Source: Panonychus citri (taxonomy: Eukaryota > Arthropoda > Arachnida > Trombidiformes > Tetranychidae). Taken from it: a DNA stretch of 64,000 bases. Both the position numbers and the translations under genes were made by a program. The first letter of the stretch is position 1. The number at the start of each line of letters is the position of its first letter. Shown here piece by piece: positions 21,580 through 35,800 of the stretch. The stretch spans positions 186,001 to 250,000 of the forward strand of contig NW_026515488.1 of the NCBI RefSeq assembly GCF_014898815.1. The letters are read 5' to 3'. Under the pieces are notes generated by a model. The model was not told the origin of the DNA, did no database searches, and saw nothing but the letters and a program-made list of their open reading frames with translations.

Positions 21580-23112
21580 ATGAGCGCTGGACACAAGGTT
21601 TGTCTCATTGTAATTGATGGTTGGGGTATTTCTGATGAGGTTAAAGGTAATGCAATTCTTGCTGCTGATACTCCGGTCATGGATTCATTGGCAAAGGTTG
21701 AGGGTCAATATGTTACCTTGGATGCTTCTGGAACCTCAGTTGGTTTACCTGAAGGTTTAATGGGTAACTCAGAGGTTGGACATTTAAATATTGGTGCTGG
21801 TAGAGTAATGTACCAGGATATTGTTCGCATTAATATGGATGTTAAAAGTAAAAAAATCCGTGAGAATCCTTCATTTGTTGATGCCTGTAATCGGAGTAAA
21901 ACAATTAGTGGTGGACGTTTACATCTTCTTGGTCTAATTAGTGACGGTGGTGTTCATGGTCATATTGAACATTTATTCTCTCTACTTGAAGGTGCAAAAG
22001 CCAATGGAGTGGATAAAGTGTTCATTCACTTTTTCTCCGATGGTCGAGATACAAGTCCAACTTCGGGTGTTACTTACCTGAAGCAGGTTCTAGATAAAAT
22101 TTCAAGCCTCAAGTATGGGTCACTTTCCACCCTTATGGGCCGATACTATGCTATGGATCGGGATAAACGCTGGGAACGAACCAAAATCGCTTACGATGGT
22201 TTAGTTCAAGGTATTGGTGATGTTGTTTCAGCCGATAAAATAATTGACTTTGTTAAATCAAAATACGAGGAAAAAATTACCGATGAATTTATCAAGCCGG
22301 TTATCATTAATAAGGAAGGTTTAATTAAAGACAAGGATACACTTGTTTTCTTTAATTATCGATCAGATCGAATGAGACAAATCGCTGAAACCTTTGGTCT
22401 TCGACGTAACTTTGAAACGGACAAAGTTCCTCAGGATATTAAACTGTACACTATGACCAAGTATAAAGATGAATTTCCATTTGATGTACTTTACCCTCCG
22501 GTGGTTCCAAAAAATGTTCTATCCGAGGTTGTGGCTCATGCTAAGGTTAAACAATTCCACTGCGCTGAAACCGAAAAGTATGCCCATGTCACTTTCTTTT
22601 TCAATGGTGGACAAGAAGTAGCCTTTGACCAGGAAGAAAGGTGCATGGTACCCTCTCCAAAGGTGGCAACTTATGATCTCCAGCCGACAATGAGTGCTGC
22701 CGGTGTCGGTGAGAAAATGGTTGAAGCAATTGAAAGTGGAAAGTATCATTTCATCATGTGTAACTTTGCCCCACCGGATATGGTTGGACACACAGGAAAA
22801 TATGAGCCCGCCGTTATCGCTTGTACCACCACGGACAAGGCGATTGGAGCAATCAAAGAGGCTTGTGATAAACATGGATACATCTTATTGATTACCTCTG
22901 ATCATGGTAACGCCGAGAGGATGATTGATGAAAAGGGTGGACCAGTGACCTCACATACAACCAACCGAGTACCATTCTCAATGACCGGTCCCTACAAATT
23001 CAAAAAGTTGTCCCACAATGCCGCTCTTTGCGACGTTGCTCCGACCGTATTATCCTTGATGAACATCCCGATTCCCAAAGATATGACCGGTCAATCGTTG
23101 GTCGAAAAATAG
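21580..23112 (+). CDS. ipgm: 2,3-bisphosphoglycerate-independent phosphoglycerate mutase (iPGM)
   Basis: Intronless, 510 aa from the ATG at 21580 (MSAGHKVCLIVIDGWG), the usual iPGM length. It interconverts 3- and 2-phosphoglycerate in glycolysis and gluconeogenesis without a 2,3-BPG cofactor, using two Mn/Mg ions and a phosphoserine intermediate. It belongs to the alkaline-phosphatase superfamily. Visible sites are the first metal Asp in VIDGWG, the nucleophile Ser in MGNSEVGHLNIGAGR, SDGRDTSPTSG, GRYYAMDRDKRWERT, NYRSDRMRQ (phosphate-binding Arg), ITSDHGNAE (metal Asp/His) and TSHTTNRVPF. No key residue is missing. The in-frame sequence upstream has only TTG, so 21580 is the start. The enzyme is non-homologous to the cofactor-dependent PGM of vertebrates and insects such as Drosophila. 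Confidence 0.96.
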   Translation: MSAGHKVCLIVIDGWGISDEVKGNAILAADTPVMDSLAKVEGQYVTLDASGTSVGLPEGLMGNSEVGHLNIGAGRVMYQDIVRINMDVKSKKIRENPSFVDACNRSKTISGGRLHLLGLISDGGVHGHIEHLFSLLEGAKANGVDKVFIHFFSDGRDTSPTSGVTYLKQVLDKISSLKYGSLSTLMGRYYAMDRDKRWERTKIAYDGLVQGIGDVVSADKIIDFVKSKYEEKITDEFIKPVIINKEGLIKDKDTLVFFNYRSDRMRQIAETFGLRRNFETDKVPQDIKLYTMTKYKDEFPFDVLYPPVVPKNVLSEVVAHAKVKQFHCAETEKYAHVTFFFNGGQEVAFDQEERCMVPSPKVATYDLQPTMSAAGVGEKMVEAIESGKYHFIMCNFAPPDMVGHTGKYEPAVIACTTTDKAIGAIKEACDKHGYILLITSDHGNAERMIDEKGGPVTSHTTNRVPFSMTGPYKFKKLSHNAALCDVAPTVLSLMNIPIPKDMTGQSLVEK

Positions 23113-23775
23113 AGGAAAACCAAAAGAATCCCACTTCAACTCACATCGAATCTAAATTAGTCAAATTCTTAATCATCTTAACCAAAGCAAATTTTAGTTT
23201 CTAATTTAATTCAAATCAAAATCTATTTCTGTGTTTAAAAAGTTACAAATTTCTCGAAAATTGTTGCTCCAAATTTCATCAAATATTATTTTTAGTTTGT
23301 TTCAAAACAAAAAGCTTAATTGTCAACCTTTGGCTGTGAAAATTAACTAATTGTAATCAATACAAGTAAGAAAAAAAAAGAAATCAATTCAATCATGAAA
23401 TCAACTCAATCGATTGATAATCAAAAGCTTCAATTCACAATCAATACGATTGATTGAAAACCCAAGTAATATAAGTCACCAGTTTACTACCAACAACAAC
23501 AACAATTTACGATTGATTAGATTTACGAGAAATTTAATCAACAAAAAGGAGGTTAATTGCTAATCAAATCAACGAAATAAAAAATATTCAATTTTATTGT
23601 TAATTAAAAAAAAGAGGATAAAATTATAACCATTGATAAGGAAGAGGAGGAAATAGTTGATTGTAAATATTGTTTTGACTTGATATCGAAAATAATTATG
23701 ATTACAATTAAATAATATACGATAATTAAGGTAAACAATTTAAATAGATTAGTAATAATAATTAGAATTGATTAA
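23113..23775. other. Convergent 3' region between iPGM and furin
   Basis: About 660 bp between two convergent stop codons, containing both 3' UTRs. AT-rich; no gene is seen. Confidence 0.6.
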
Positions 23776-26700
23776 TCATAAATCATCTTCACTAGTTTGA
23801 TCAGTTAACATTTTCTTTGATAAATTAAGTATCTCTCTTGATTGATGATTAGTATTAATTGATAAACGTTGGGATGTTGATCGACGACGTTGATTATCAA
23901 TATGATGATGATTGTGATTAGTTGGTAAATCAACGTAAGAGAAACGTGAATGATTTAATGAGTGGGGATTGTGATGATTACGATGACGATGATGAGAAGA
24001 TGATGAAGACGATGAATGATGATGATGATGATTACGTTTTGTTTCAACGATACAACAGATCAGATCATTGGAACGACCAACAACAATGTAAACAATTAAG
24101 AGTAAAATAACAAGGCAACAAATTGTAAACACAATTGTAATTGTTGAATACCATCGTTCCAATGTGATTACTTGATTAACTAATGATAATGAGTGACAAT
24201 GTCCTTTGGTGTTAATTGTTGCATCCGGAAAACAAGTAGTACAATTTGAATCAGCGGCACCGGAACAAGTTTTACATGAGTAATGGCATCGGGAACATCT
24301 TAATGACTCTGATCCGATTTTAATTGCGATTGTCGATCGATAATAACCCTCAGGACAATTATCCAAACAAACGCCATTAATTAAGACCATATTGTGACTA
24401 CACTCTATGAGAATTAGATATAAATGTGAACAATTAACATTAGAAAATGATTTAAATTATTGTTACAATTTCATTTTCCATCATCTTGATTAGTTGAACA
24501 GCAAAAGAAAAGCAATTAAGCGATTATTTGGTTAATTAAAGCAGTTAGACAATTAGACTGATTCATATAATTCAACAGTTACTCTGTCAACAATTAACTT
24601 AATTGTACTCACCAAATTTCATTTTACTTTTTGTTTTCTCGGTTTAATTGTGATCAATTGATTAAATTGACTTTCTAACTTTATTCATGCTAACAATTAA
24701 CTTAAATCAATTGATTAGTGATTAGCTTTGATTGTTAAATGTCAATTCTTGAAAACATAAAACTAAATTATGATCACAATAAAAATGACAATTGTCATAA
24801 ATGATTAACTGATTATTTCTAATTGTTGGTTAATTAAAGGAGGAAAATAATAATAATCTACCAAGAATTATCTGTAATTAAACAACAACAAATGTCAAGG
24901 TTAAATTGTTGAATTAATAATAATAATCAATATGATTTTAATATCAAAAATATATATCAAAGTTATTAATTAGTTGATCATATAATGAATTTTAAAAAAC
25001 AAAAAGTTGATTAACTTTTAAGGCATTTAAATTAAATGATAATTGTTTAAAAAGTTAACACATCAAATTGGCTTAACTTAATATAACTAAATTAAAATCT
25101 ACTGTTGATGTTGATAAAAAATATTACCATCAACAGAAAAAATTATTGGATTAATAATTAATAATAATAACCCAAAAGCACAATTGATTGACAATTAATT
25201 ATCAATCAACATTTAAAATTACAAATAGCAATTAATGATCAATTAAGGAAGCGCATTAAAAGGGTGGTAATGAATACAGATTAAAATATTATCAAGGAGA
25301 GAGATTAATAAGAAGCTTAATTAGATTGGCAGTTGAGGAATACTAATTGTTGTTGAACGAAGATGATGATGATGATGATGATGATGATGGATAATGATAA
25401 GAATGAAAGATCAGCCATAATTTTCAAACAATCAAAGGTAAGAAAAAAATTGGTAACAACAATTAACATGAGAGAAAATTAAAATAGGAGAGAGAGAGAA
25501 ACAAGTCAAGTCCATTGACCGACAGGTAACAATTAGATGAAAGAAAGGGAAATGACAGAATCATCATCAAGACGATTACAATTTAGCAAAACAATTTAGC
25601 AGACACGAGATGATGTTACATGTAGGCAGCATTGGTGTTGGTTGATTTTTTTATCAATGGTGATGGTTGATTGCAGAGCTTGATTGTTAATTTGTTATTA
25701 TTATTATCAAATGCGTGAGCGAGATAGAGAGGAACGAGAGAGAGAATGAGAAAGTGAGTGAGAGAGACAGTGAGTGTGTTTTGATTGTGTGGTGAGTAGA
25801 TTGCAATTGATGGGGTGGGCTTATTGATAATAATTATTAGCACAGGTATTAGATGTTCATTTGAGCGAGTTGAACAAGTAAAGCCAGTAAGGTGAGGCAC
25901 AAACCTAGGCACTGGGAGCCCGAATCTTTCAGGATACATCCTCGGTTGAATGACTTTCCACCAAGGATGAAGGAATCACTTTCATCTGATGATTTGTCTT
26001 CTCTGGTTCCATGAATAACACCCAGAACTAACATCATCATATTTGATACATAGAAAAAGAGATAAACAAAAAAAAAGAAAGTTTTTTTTTAGAAAAAAAA
26101 AGTTTCAAAGAAAATGATTTCATGGGAACTGATCAACTATCGATACACATTATCATTTATCATCATCATCAGTCTTAAAATCATCTTGTTATCCTCTTTC
26201 TTTAATTCATTACTGACATTTAATGATTGACTGATGATTTCATGTAAATACTTAATCATTAAGAGATGAAAATTCATCTTGAGTAGTATTACAATCATCT
26301 TCATCATGTCTACAGGTAACAAGTGAATAATGTTTTCCTTTTGAGGAAAGAAAGGAAAAATTAATTTATCTCTTTCTTTTTGTTGAAAGTTCATTCAGAT
26401 TCATCAGAGAGTTTCCTTTACATGGTAAAATCTTATTCTTTGGAGACTATTTGATAAGTGCTATTGTTAAGACTTCCAGGTAAAGGCTATCGCTTAGATT
26501 AACTTTCTCTCTGTGGTCAAGTTTCAGATTTCTGATTGTATATGAAATAAAAGGTTGAGTATAAGAAGAAGATGAGAATGATGATGATGATGATAATGAG
26601 GATAATTGAAGTTTCGACTATTCAATTGTTTGCAATTCATACCAGAATTGTGTTGGGTATTCTGATTGATTGGTGACAAAAGGTTGATATCATTGTTATC

Positions 26701-28213
26701 AATTGGCTGGACATTTGGTTTCTTAACAGTTTTATCATTAGACAATGATGAAGATGATGATGATGGTGATTGTTTAATTGGAAACCTGCCACTGAATTTT
26801 CCTGGAGATGGATAAGGTTTACGAGTTGAACTGCTACTACCATTGACACTACTGCTACCATTTATATCACTGGTCATCATTGATTTACCTGCACTATTGT
26901 GATTTAAATCATCGAAAGATTTTTCCAAATCATTACCCAATTTATCATTGTAATAAGGTTTATTAGCTTCCTCTGAGCTTGGTGGTGATAGAGATGGGAA
27001 TGATTTGTCCACTCGTCTATCAGGATTTTCAGTTGTCCCATACATGACCAGTGTCCACTCTTTAAGATAAGCTCGGCCTGAATCAAAATGAAGAGACAAA
27101 CATCAAATTAAAAACTAGTAATCTGATTAAAATCAAACAAAGAAAAGTACTAACGTGAAAAATTAAACACATTAATCTACAATTAGATCTAATCAATATA
27201 AAATCGTGCACAATAATCATAAGCAAACAATTAAATAGCAATTAAATATTGGTCACTACAAGATTGTCATCTATTAGTTGTCCAAATCTATTTCTCTTAC
27301 CTAGTAGACTTGGATAGTTTCCAGTACCTTTTAATTGTTAATTGGATAGCAAGAATTAATCATTTCCATTGTAAGATTAACAGGGAAATGATTAATAAAT
27401 TGGTTAGTTCGTAAATTGTGATTAGGAATTTGAGATTATTTTCTTTGATTAACTTACTGTAAATGTATCGACCTTCATTGTGAACTTCAATCTTCCATAG
27501 ACCATTGGGATTTTCACCCCAGGTATGGACACTCATGAAAGGCCAATTCTGAAATCCTGACCTCGAATTGTCCATCGGACGTTGAGCAAGTAGATTAACT
27601 TTGGTCCCTACGGGTGAGGTAAGATAAATGTGTAGATCACCTCGTCGGGTCGCTGTTAAGGTCACCTTTGCTTGGACATGTTCAAGGAAATTGACCTCAT
27701 CTTCACAAGAAACTTCAAGAGATAATTCAATATGACTCTTGGCAGGAATTAATCTAATTATTGGAATAAAAAGAAATCAAAAAATTAATTTTCATCAGAT
27801 TGTTTAACTGTTTCGAATGAGAAATTATCATTAAGTTAAATTGTTGTTATTGCCTGTTGATTGTATTCAAGTAACAAAATGAAATTATTACAAATGTAAT
27901 TACAATTATGATTGTTGTTGGTACAACATTGTTACAAGTGAAGAGTTGATGATATTATGATTTGTGGTTTACTGAGATTGTTAATCGTTTTGATAACAAT
28001 TATAATTTGATTAATAATCTATTTTCTTGCTTCCTCATTTAGGTTGGGACAAATTTAAATCAAGACAAATGATTAATGTTAAATATTCAACCAAGTATAA
28101 TAATCATCATGATAATCATCTTATTACATGGTGAGTTACATCTCAATTGATTCAGAATCTGAAACTTATTCATGTTCCAAAACAATAACAAACCAGGAAA
28201 ATGTTTCATTTCG

Positions 28214-28265
<52 letters not shown>

Positions 28266-29811
28266 GAAGATGATAAATGACAAAAAAAAGTGTAACAGAT
28301 TTGAACAATAATCAAGTCAACGGAATTCAAGGAAATGATTAAAGATAAATTCAGGATAATCAACCAGAGAAATATATGAAAATCAGAGTATCATGTTGAA
28401 GGAGATGATGAAAGAGGAGGAGAAAAGGGAGAGTGGAAGATGAGAAGAAGATGAAAAAATATCGATATCGATTTTATCCAAAAAAGAATAATTTTTTCCT
28501 CTTTTTTTTTATCAATAATATCATATGATTGTTATTCTGTTAAAATTTCATGTTATCAGCACACAAAATAATTCTCATCAAATCTTAATGATATATTGAA
28601 CTATTAGGATAACAATTGTAACAATTTAGTTAACTGATTGGGATTATGATTGGATGATGATGAGGATATTTTTGGATACTTAAATGATTACAATTAAATC
28701 TGCCAATAGATAAATGTTCATTAATGATTATCTACAAATGTGATCAATATTAAATCCTTGTAATGTTGATTGACAATTTAAAGATATAATCAATCAAAGT
28801 ATTAACTGTCAGTTGCTGATTGTGAACAATTAGTTGAGTTTTTTTTTCATTTGTTTTACTCGTTTACATAATATAACAATTAGTTAATTGTGGTTTCTGA
28901 ATCATCATCACAATAAATCATAATGCAATCAATGTCATCCACAATTAAATATGGTTAATTTGTCTTAATAATCAACAATAATATTGATTCAATTGATTAT
29001 ATTCAATCAAGTTTCAATCATGAGTTTTGGATGAAAGATCTCATTGATTGTAACTACTGTTACAATGATTAACAAATCAATCAAATAATCAAAAAGTATA
29101 GAGGATAATTCAAGGTTAATTAGTTGACAAAATCACTTAATAATTAACTAATACAAACAAAACTAAAATTAATGATTAATCAACAATTTAAACTAATAGA
29201 GATCAAGAGTGACAAGTATTCAATGATTTATGAGGATATCAGATTTTCAGAAATACAAAAAAAAGTGACAACTCTTTACAATTAAGGAGAAAATTAAATT
29301 GGCTAATTGTTAATAGTTAGATAATTAAATAACATTTTAAAGAAACAATTTCAATCTTAGTAAATGAATTGAATAAAATGTAAAACAAAAAAGGCAAGGG
29401 AAACTTAACCAGTATAAATAAACACAATTAACTAATTACAAACGTAAATACAAGTTAGTTAATATCTTAATTGTAATCAATATTGATGCAAGATCGTAAC
29501 TTTAATTGAGAAAATGATTTCAAAAGGATTCATTGGATTAAGTGATGGGAAGATGAACAGTTTTGTTGAAAAAAAAATAAGAAGAAATTAAATCCAAAGA
29601 TGATGAACAAAAATCAATAAAGAAATAGAAATGAAGACAAAGAGTGAATGGTCAGTATTAAGGATGGACATTCACAATTGTAGGACATCACGATAACATC
29701 TTAATGATGAAAGATGAAGATATAACATGAAATCAATGTGAATATCCACCTACATCATTCACGTGGGTTGAATATTCAACTACAAATTCAATAGAAGGAA
29801 AAAATAACAGA

Positions 29812-29856
<45 letters not shown>

Positions 29857-32800
29857 GTATACACACTACTACCTTAGTATCTTTAACCTTTATCATCCTC
29901 ATCCTCGTCTTCATCCTCATCTTCAATAAGATATATTGTTTAGCAATCAGTTTAAACAAGAGAAACCAATTGTTTACAGTGATGAACTGAAAACGCTTCA
30001 AGCTTTAAGCATGGGGAGTGGGTTGATGGGAGGATAAGGGGCACAAAGGTTGATTCTGAATCAATTGCGAGTGGGTGAAAAATCTCATCATGGAAACATA
30101 GATAATATTAATAGAGAGAAGATGAAAGAGAAGGAAAAAGTCAACGATGATGATGAGAATGGCAAAGATTCCCAAAGAAAAACTCTCAAGAAAAACATTA
30201 TTACCGTAAAGAAATCAATGTGTTATTAGGATAAAATATTAATATTGACAAACTATTGATTGGCATGAACGGCAATCAGGTTTCATTGGAACCATTTAAC
30301 TAAATTGTGTTGCTAATATTTTTTTATTCATTTCTCATGGCAAATGGTGTATATTCAAATTGTAATACCATTTAATTTGTAATAATATTAATAGTAAATT
30401 GTATGATCACAATCATTTGCATTTCATTCAAATTTCCTGAAAAAAAAACAAAGTTTCAATAACAGACCAAGGTAAATGTCAGTGTTACCAAATACTGGGA
30501 TAAAAGAAAAATCTAATTAACTAATTGCTTGCCCATGCAGACAACAATTAAACATGAATACAAAGTACATGTAATACTATTCAAGGTATGAGTTGATTGT
30601 AACAATTACCTTTAAATTGGTTTGGGCCTTTTGACACCGAGGATCAAGAACACAAATCAATGATTGTTACTAATTACATCAAGGAAATAAGATTCTAAGT
30701 CAACTAAATCAACTAATTGTTTACTATCAAGTACTAAGAATAATAAAATGAGATCTGAATGAATGTGTTGAGAGAAAGAGCCAGAAATTTTGGTAATACC
30801 CAAAGAGACTCGATGATAATGTTACCATGAAATGAATTGTTATCTTGATTGAGTGATCTGAATTTTGTGGTTCATTCAACTTAATAAATAACAAATAATA
30901 AAAGGTAAATCCAATTCAATATATTCACTGAGTTAAAAAAAGTATCTTAATGTTATTATTGCCATTGAGGAAGAAAAAGTTTCATCATCATCAGGAATTG
31001 AGGATTGACACCAAGAATCACCAACTCAACTGAATCCTATTGAAATCAACAAATAAGATTCATCTAGTTATCATCATGAGAGAAGCCCAGAAATCAGATC
31101 TTAAAAGTGTGACAAAATGATGATGGTGATGATGATAAACAAAGTGACATTTAGTGTCCATTGAAATTCAAGCAATTTCCATGTAAATCATTTCCTTTTG
31201 AAGTAAAAAAAAACAATTCATTCATCCAAAAGTTCAGATAAACTGAGTTACTCCGAGTTAGAAACTTTTTTTCACCAATGTTATCACAAAATAAGAAGAC
31301 GAAAAATAAAAGTTAAACCAAATAGCTGATCAAATGAATCGACTGAACATAATCATCATGGTTAACAGGGTGAAATATATCAATCATATTCATTGGTGAA
31401 ATCGTTTAGGTGAACCTCAATTCTGAGGATGAAATTTCATGACAAGCATCTTTAAATTGTTAAAATTCATTCATTTTCATGGTGAATTTTTTTTCATTCA
31501 TTGAATTTGTTTCATCTTCTTTTCAACAACAACAACAATCAATGATAATAATCATATTAGTTGAAACTGATTAATATTAATCAGATAACAGTAATTTTAT
31601 TCATGATTGGTAATTCCAATCAAAACTTTAATCTGATTCATTTGAATGAACGTTTCAAATGAACAATTTGATTATGAACTAATTTTTTTTTCTTCATTCT
31701 TTTATCTTGATGAAGGTTGATTACAATTCCAATTTAACTTGTAATCACAGCTAATTGTAAGTTAAATCATCGTAACAATCAACAAAACAAACAATGAAAT
31801 ATTAACCAAGAGGAAATGAGAGGTTAACAATAATCAAAAATCACAACAACAACAATCAGATGAAAATTGTAAACAAAATCATTTTGATAAAATACAAATA
31901 TTGATAATAACAATTGCTTTTGTTATTTACTAATTGCTATTAATTTTTTTCTTCATTAACATTAATTGCAACCAACAAGAAGTGAAAAAAAAAATCAAAA
32001 TAAGATACAGATATAAACACAACAATCAGAGTAAACAATTTAAATTGCTCAACATTGTTAAGTTTTTTTTTTAGATTTCCACTAATCTTCACCATGATTC
32101 TGGGATAATGGATCAATAATATGAGTTTAATTTAGGAATGATTATCAGTCCATGATAAGAATCAGTTAAGTGTAGAATCGCCTTAGTTAAGTCAAGTCGA
32201 AAAAAAGTTTTTCTATTTCAACAGATAGTTCTTGTTCTGAGTTATCGAATATCCTGTTCTGAGTATCCCAATAATCATCAGGATAATGATTATATCGATT
32301 AGATGATTTAAAACATAATCGTCCATCTAAAAAGGTGTATTTCATGATATTATTGGGAGAAAATCAATTTCAGGGTAAAGTTTAAAAACTATTCTCGATT
32401 ATGGATTATCATTATTCATCCCTATGGTCAATATTGAATTTCAAAATCTACAATTAATCAACAATCTAATATATAATTAAATTTGTTCCCAGTGAAATAA
32501 TAAACGAGAAATTATCAAAACAAAAATTAAAGAGTAACTTGAATGATCAATGAACACAATTAATGGTTATCCTGTTTGATTAATTTAATCATGGGAAAAA
32601 AACTAATCATCATTTAGTAAAAGTACAACAATTTATTAACTATAAGTTTAATTTTGTTCATCAACTTTTAGAGCAATTAAAAAAATGGTCTCGTCTAGAA
32701 GTTGATTGGAAAGGTGTCAAGATTATCATTTGATAATCTTCTTGATTGTCATGATTAAATCTCATCATGATCATGATTCAATTAGTTTCCAATTTAATGA

Positions 32801-35800
32801 TTAGCCCATAAAATTTAGATATTGAATCATAATCATTAAATTGTCACATTTATCAATTGTTGATCGGCCATTCAAAGTCAATCCATGATAACTAAATTAA
32901 GTGAAAGTTAATAAATTACAATTATGATTAAGTAACTATGATGAAAAAAAAGTGAATGATTTAATTGTCGGCTCAATGTTAATCATGATAATCATTACCA
33001 AGGCAAAGTTTTTAGTTGATTATTATTATTAAATAGTAATTAATAATACCAATCAGGTACAAAGCAAAAATAATTTAGATAAGCAATTAAGTAAACAATT
33101 ATTATCATGATTAAATCAATAAATATTATCGTTGTATTTATAAATATGTGAATGGTTGATTGTGTGAGTAAATTGAATTATACTAATAGTGATTAACATG
33201 AGGATAATTAAATATATATTAGAATCATCATCTAAAGGTAACAATTTACCTGAGAAATTGATTAAGTACATTAATTTGATTGTAGTATTGATGATTTAGA
33301 GTTACATAGAAAACAATTAGGTTTCATTTTCAATGTCACAATTAATTATCATAAGTTAATTATCATTTCTATTTCAAAGGAAAATGTAATCGACAAAATT
33401 AGCCCAGAGAGCGAGATGATGATTAAAATCTCACTTGATAATCAATACAATTAACAATGAAAACACTCACACAGAGAAAGTGCAAGGTTAATTGTTATTA
33501 ACCGACAATCACAATTAACCAACTGAAAAGTTATCTCCAAGTTAATTGTTAAGGTGAATAAACAACAATCAAATCACGAGAATTAATCAGAAAATAATCA
33601 ACCAATTTTTATGTTAATTGTATTGGTCACAAGTATAATAATCAATGATCATCATCAATTATTGATTTCTATCAACAGTAATTGGAACAATCAAATATAT
33701 AACGACAATTTGTGTTGATTGTCACAAAAAAAGAAACAAAATTAACCAACAAAAAATGATTAGTCTCACAAATAGAGACACAAGAGCAATCGTTTGATTG
33801 ACAATCAACAATTAAATTCAAACAAACTGATCATCATTATGAGCATCGAATTGACCAAAATTATATTGATTAAAATGAATCTTTTCCAAAGGTTATCAAA
33901 TAATACGAATTCAATATAAAGCATCTTCATGATGATTATCAACATGAGAATCTGGTAATATGAACATTGAATGATTAAGATTCTGATTCGAAATAAGTTC
34001 AACATGAAAACTCTTGAATCTCATGACTTTATCTCTTTTCAGTCGTGATGATAACATTTTTTTTCTATCCACCAATGGATCTCTATTTACCTTGGAAATG
34101 ATCACTGATTTATCATCATCATCATTTAACAAAAAGGGACAATAAGAGTTATGTAGTTGATATAATATCGATAGTGAAGAGACAATTCTGATTCATTTAT
34201 TCAATGATATACTCTTCATATGATGATCATCATTATGATGAAGATGATGATAAACCAAGGAAGAGAAATGAGTGAGTGAGAGAGAGAGAGAGAGATTCAC
34301 TTAATAGTTTCGTCTTGTTCTTGACCCAATCATAACTAATGTCCATTAGATGATGAGGATGTAAAAGTAACATAGGGTCAAGATCATATGTCTATGTATT
34401 TAAATGATTACAGTTTCATCATTATTTTCATCGTTATTATTGATAAAACATTGATCCAATTGGTTGGGTCAACTAAAAGTCACTCACTGATGACCAATGA
34501 CCCTTAATCATAAAATGTTAATTGTGCTACCAAATATGTTACATAAGGATTAGATGTCCACTCTTAAGAGCCAATGAATAGATAATATTAATCAATTTGA
34601 TTGCATAAATATAATCACAATTAACAAACATCAATAGATGACCATTCAAGACATTACAGTTAATCAATATTAGCAAAATTTAATTGGGATAAAATTGATC
34701 AAATAAACTGAAAGTAAATTCATCTCAACAATTAACATTGACATTTTATGAGTAACAATTAAATTATCTCGTATTGGTAAATTGGTTAAAATTACTATTC
34801 TAGGAAATTAAATTGTCTAATTAGATTAAATTTGATTGTTTAATCGTTTCTCGAGTAGTACAAATTGTATCAATCAAATTTAATCATAAATAAGTGAGTC
34901 TTATTACTAATTACAATTAAATTCAAATCACAATTACATTGGAAACTTAATTACGTTTTAATTGTGAATAATGGGTGATGATTATTTAGCCCCAATTGGG
35001 AATTTAGGTTAATAGGAAAAGTTAATTATCTTATTAATATAAGACTTGAAATTAGAATCAAATTTGATCCAATTGAACAATTTACTTTTAACAATACAGA
35101 TTGGAAACAATCAAGTTGATAATCAAAGTGATACATTTACTAAGACAAAACTAATAAGGTAAAGTTAGATCTTAATTGTAACGAATTAACTTTTAATTTT
35201 CTTCTTCTTTCATTCAATCATCATCTTAATTATCTTCTTCCTCATTACTTCATCATCCATTATCATCATCATCATTTATAATAAACAAAGAGTTTATTGT
35301 GAACAATGAATCTTTTCATAATCATTTTCATTGTCTTCATGTTTACTTTTACCTATCAACAATTAAATCCCAACAATTAACTAATTTCTTAAGTTTGACA
35401 CACATATACAAGCCCACAGATAAATCAAAATCACAATTTAACTTAATTTATGACCAACTAGATGTGAACATTAATTGAAAAAAAAAGATTTACTATCAAC
35501 AAAACTAATTATCATCTTAGGATTTGGTCAATAGCAAAATAAGATTAATCAACTAACTAATATCACTTACAATCAATCAATTAATTGTGATGCTGAGATA
35601 ATCTAGTTGAAGATTCACCTTCAAATTAACTGAATCAATTTCATGGATATTTCAATCTTAATCATGTCCAGTAGTAATGGTCAAGCTTATTTACTTTAAC
35701 TATTTGTATTGATACAAATTAATACAATATTTTGATTTTGGTTCATCTTGATTAAAGTAAATATTTATCAACAAATTAAACTTGAAACTAAATCCTTGTT

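Noticed and set aside
22519..22875. Minus-strand frame inside iPGM (also 22694-22891 on +)
   Set aside because: Both are shadows of the strongly conserved iPGM coding frame.
23922..24110. Plus-strand Asp-rich frame
   Set aside because: It is antisense to the His/Ser-rich furin cytoplasmic tail; the repeats create it.
28087..28363. Minus-strand frames with poly Ser-Leu
   Set aside because: They are produced by the (GA)n microsatellite within furin intron 2.
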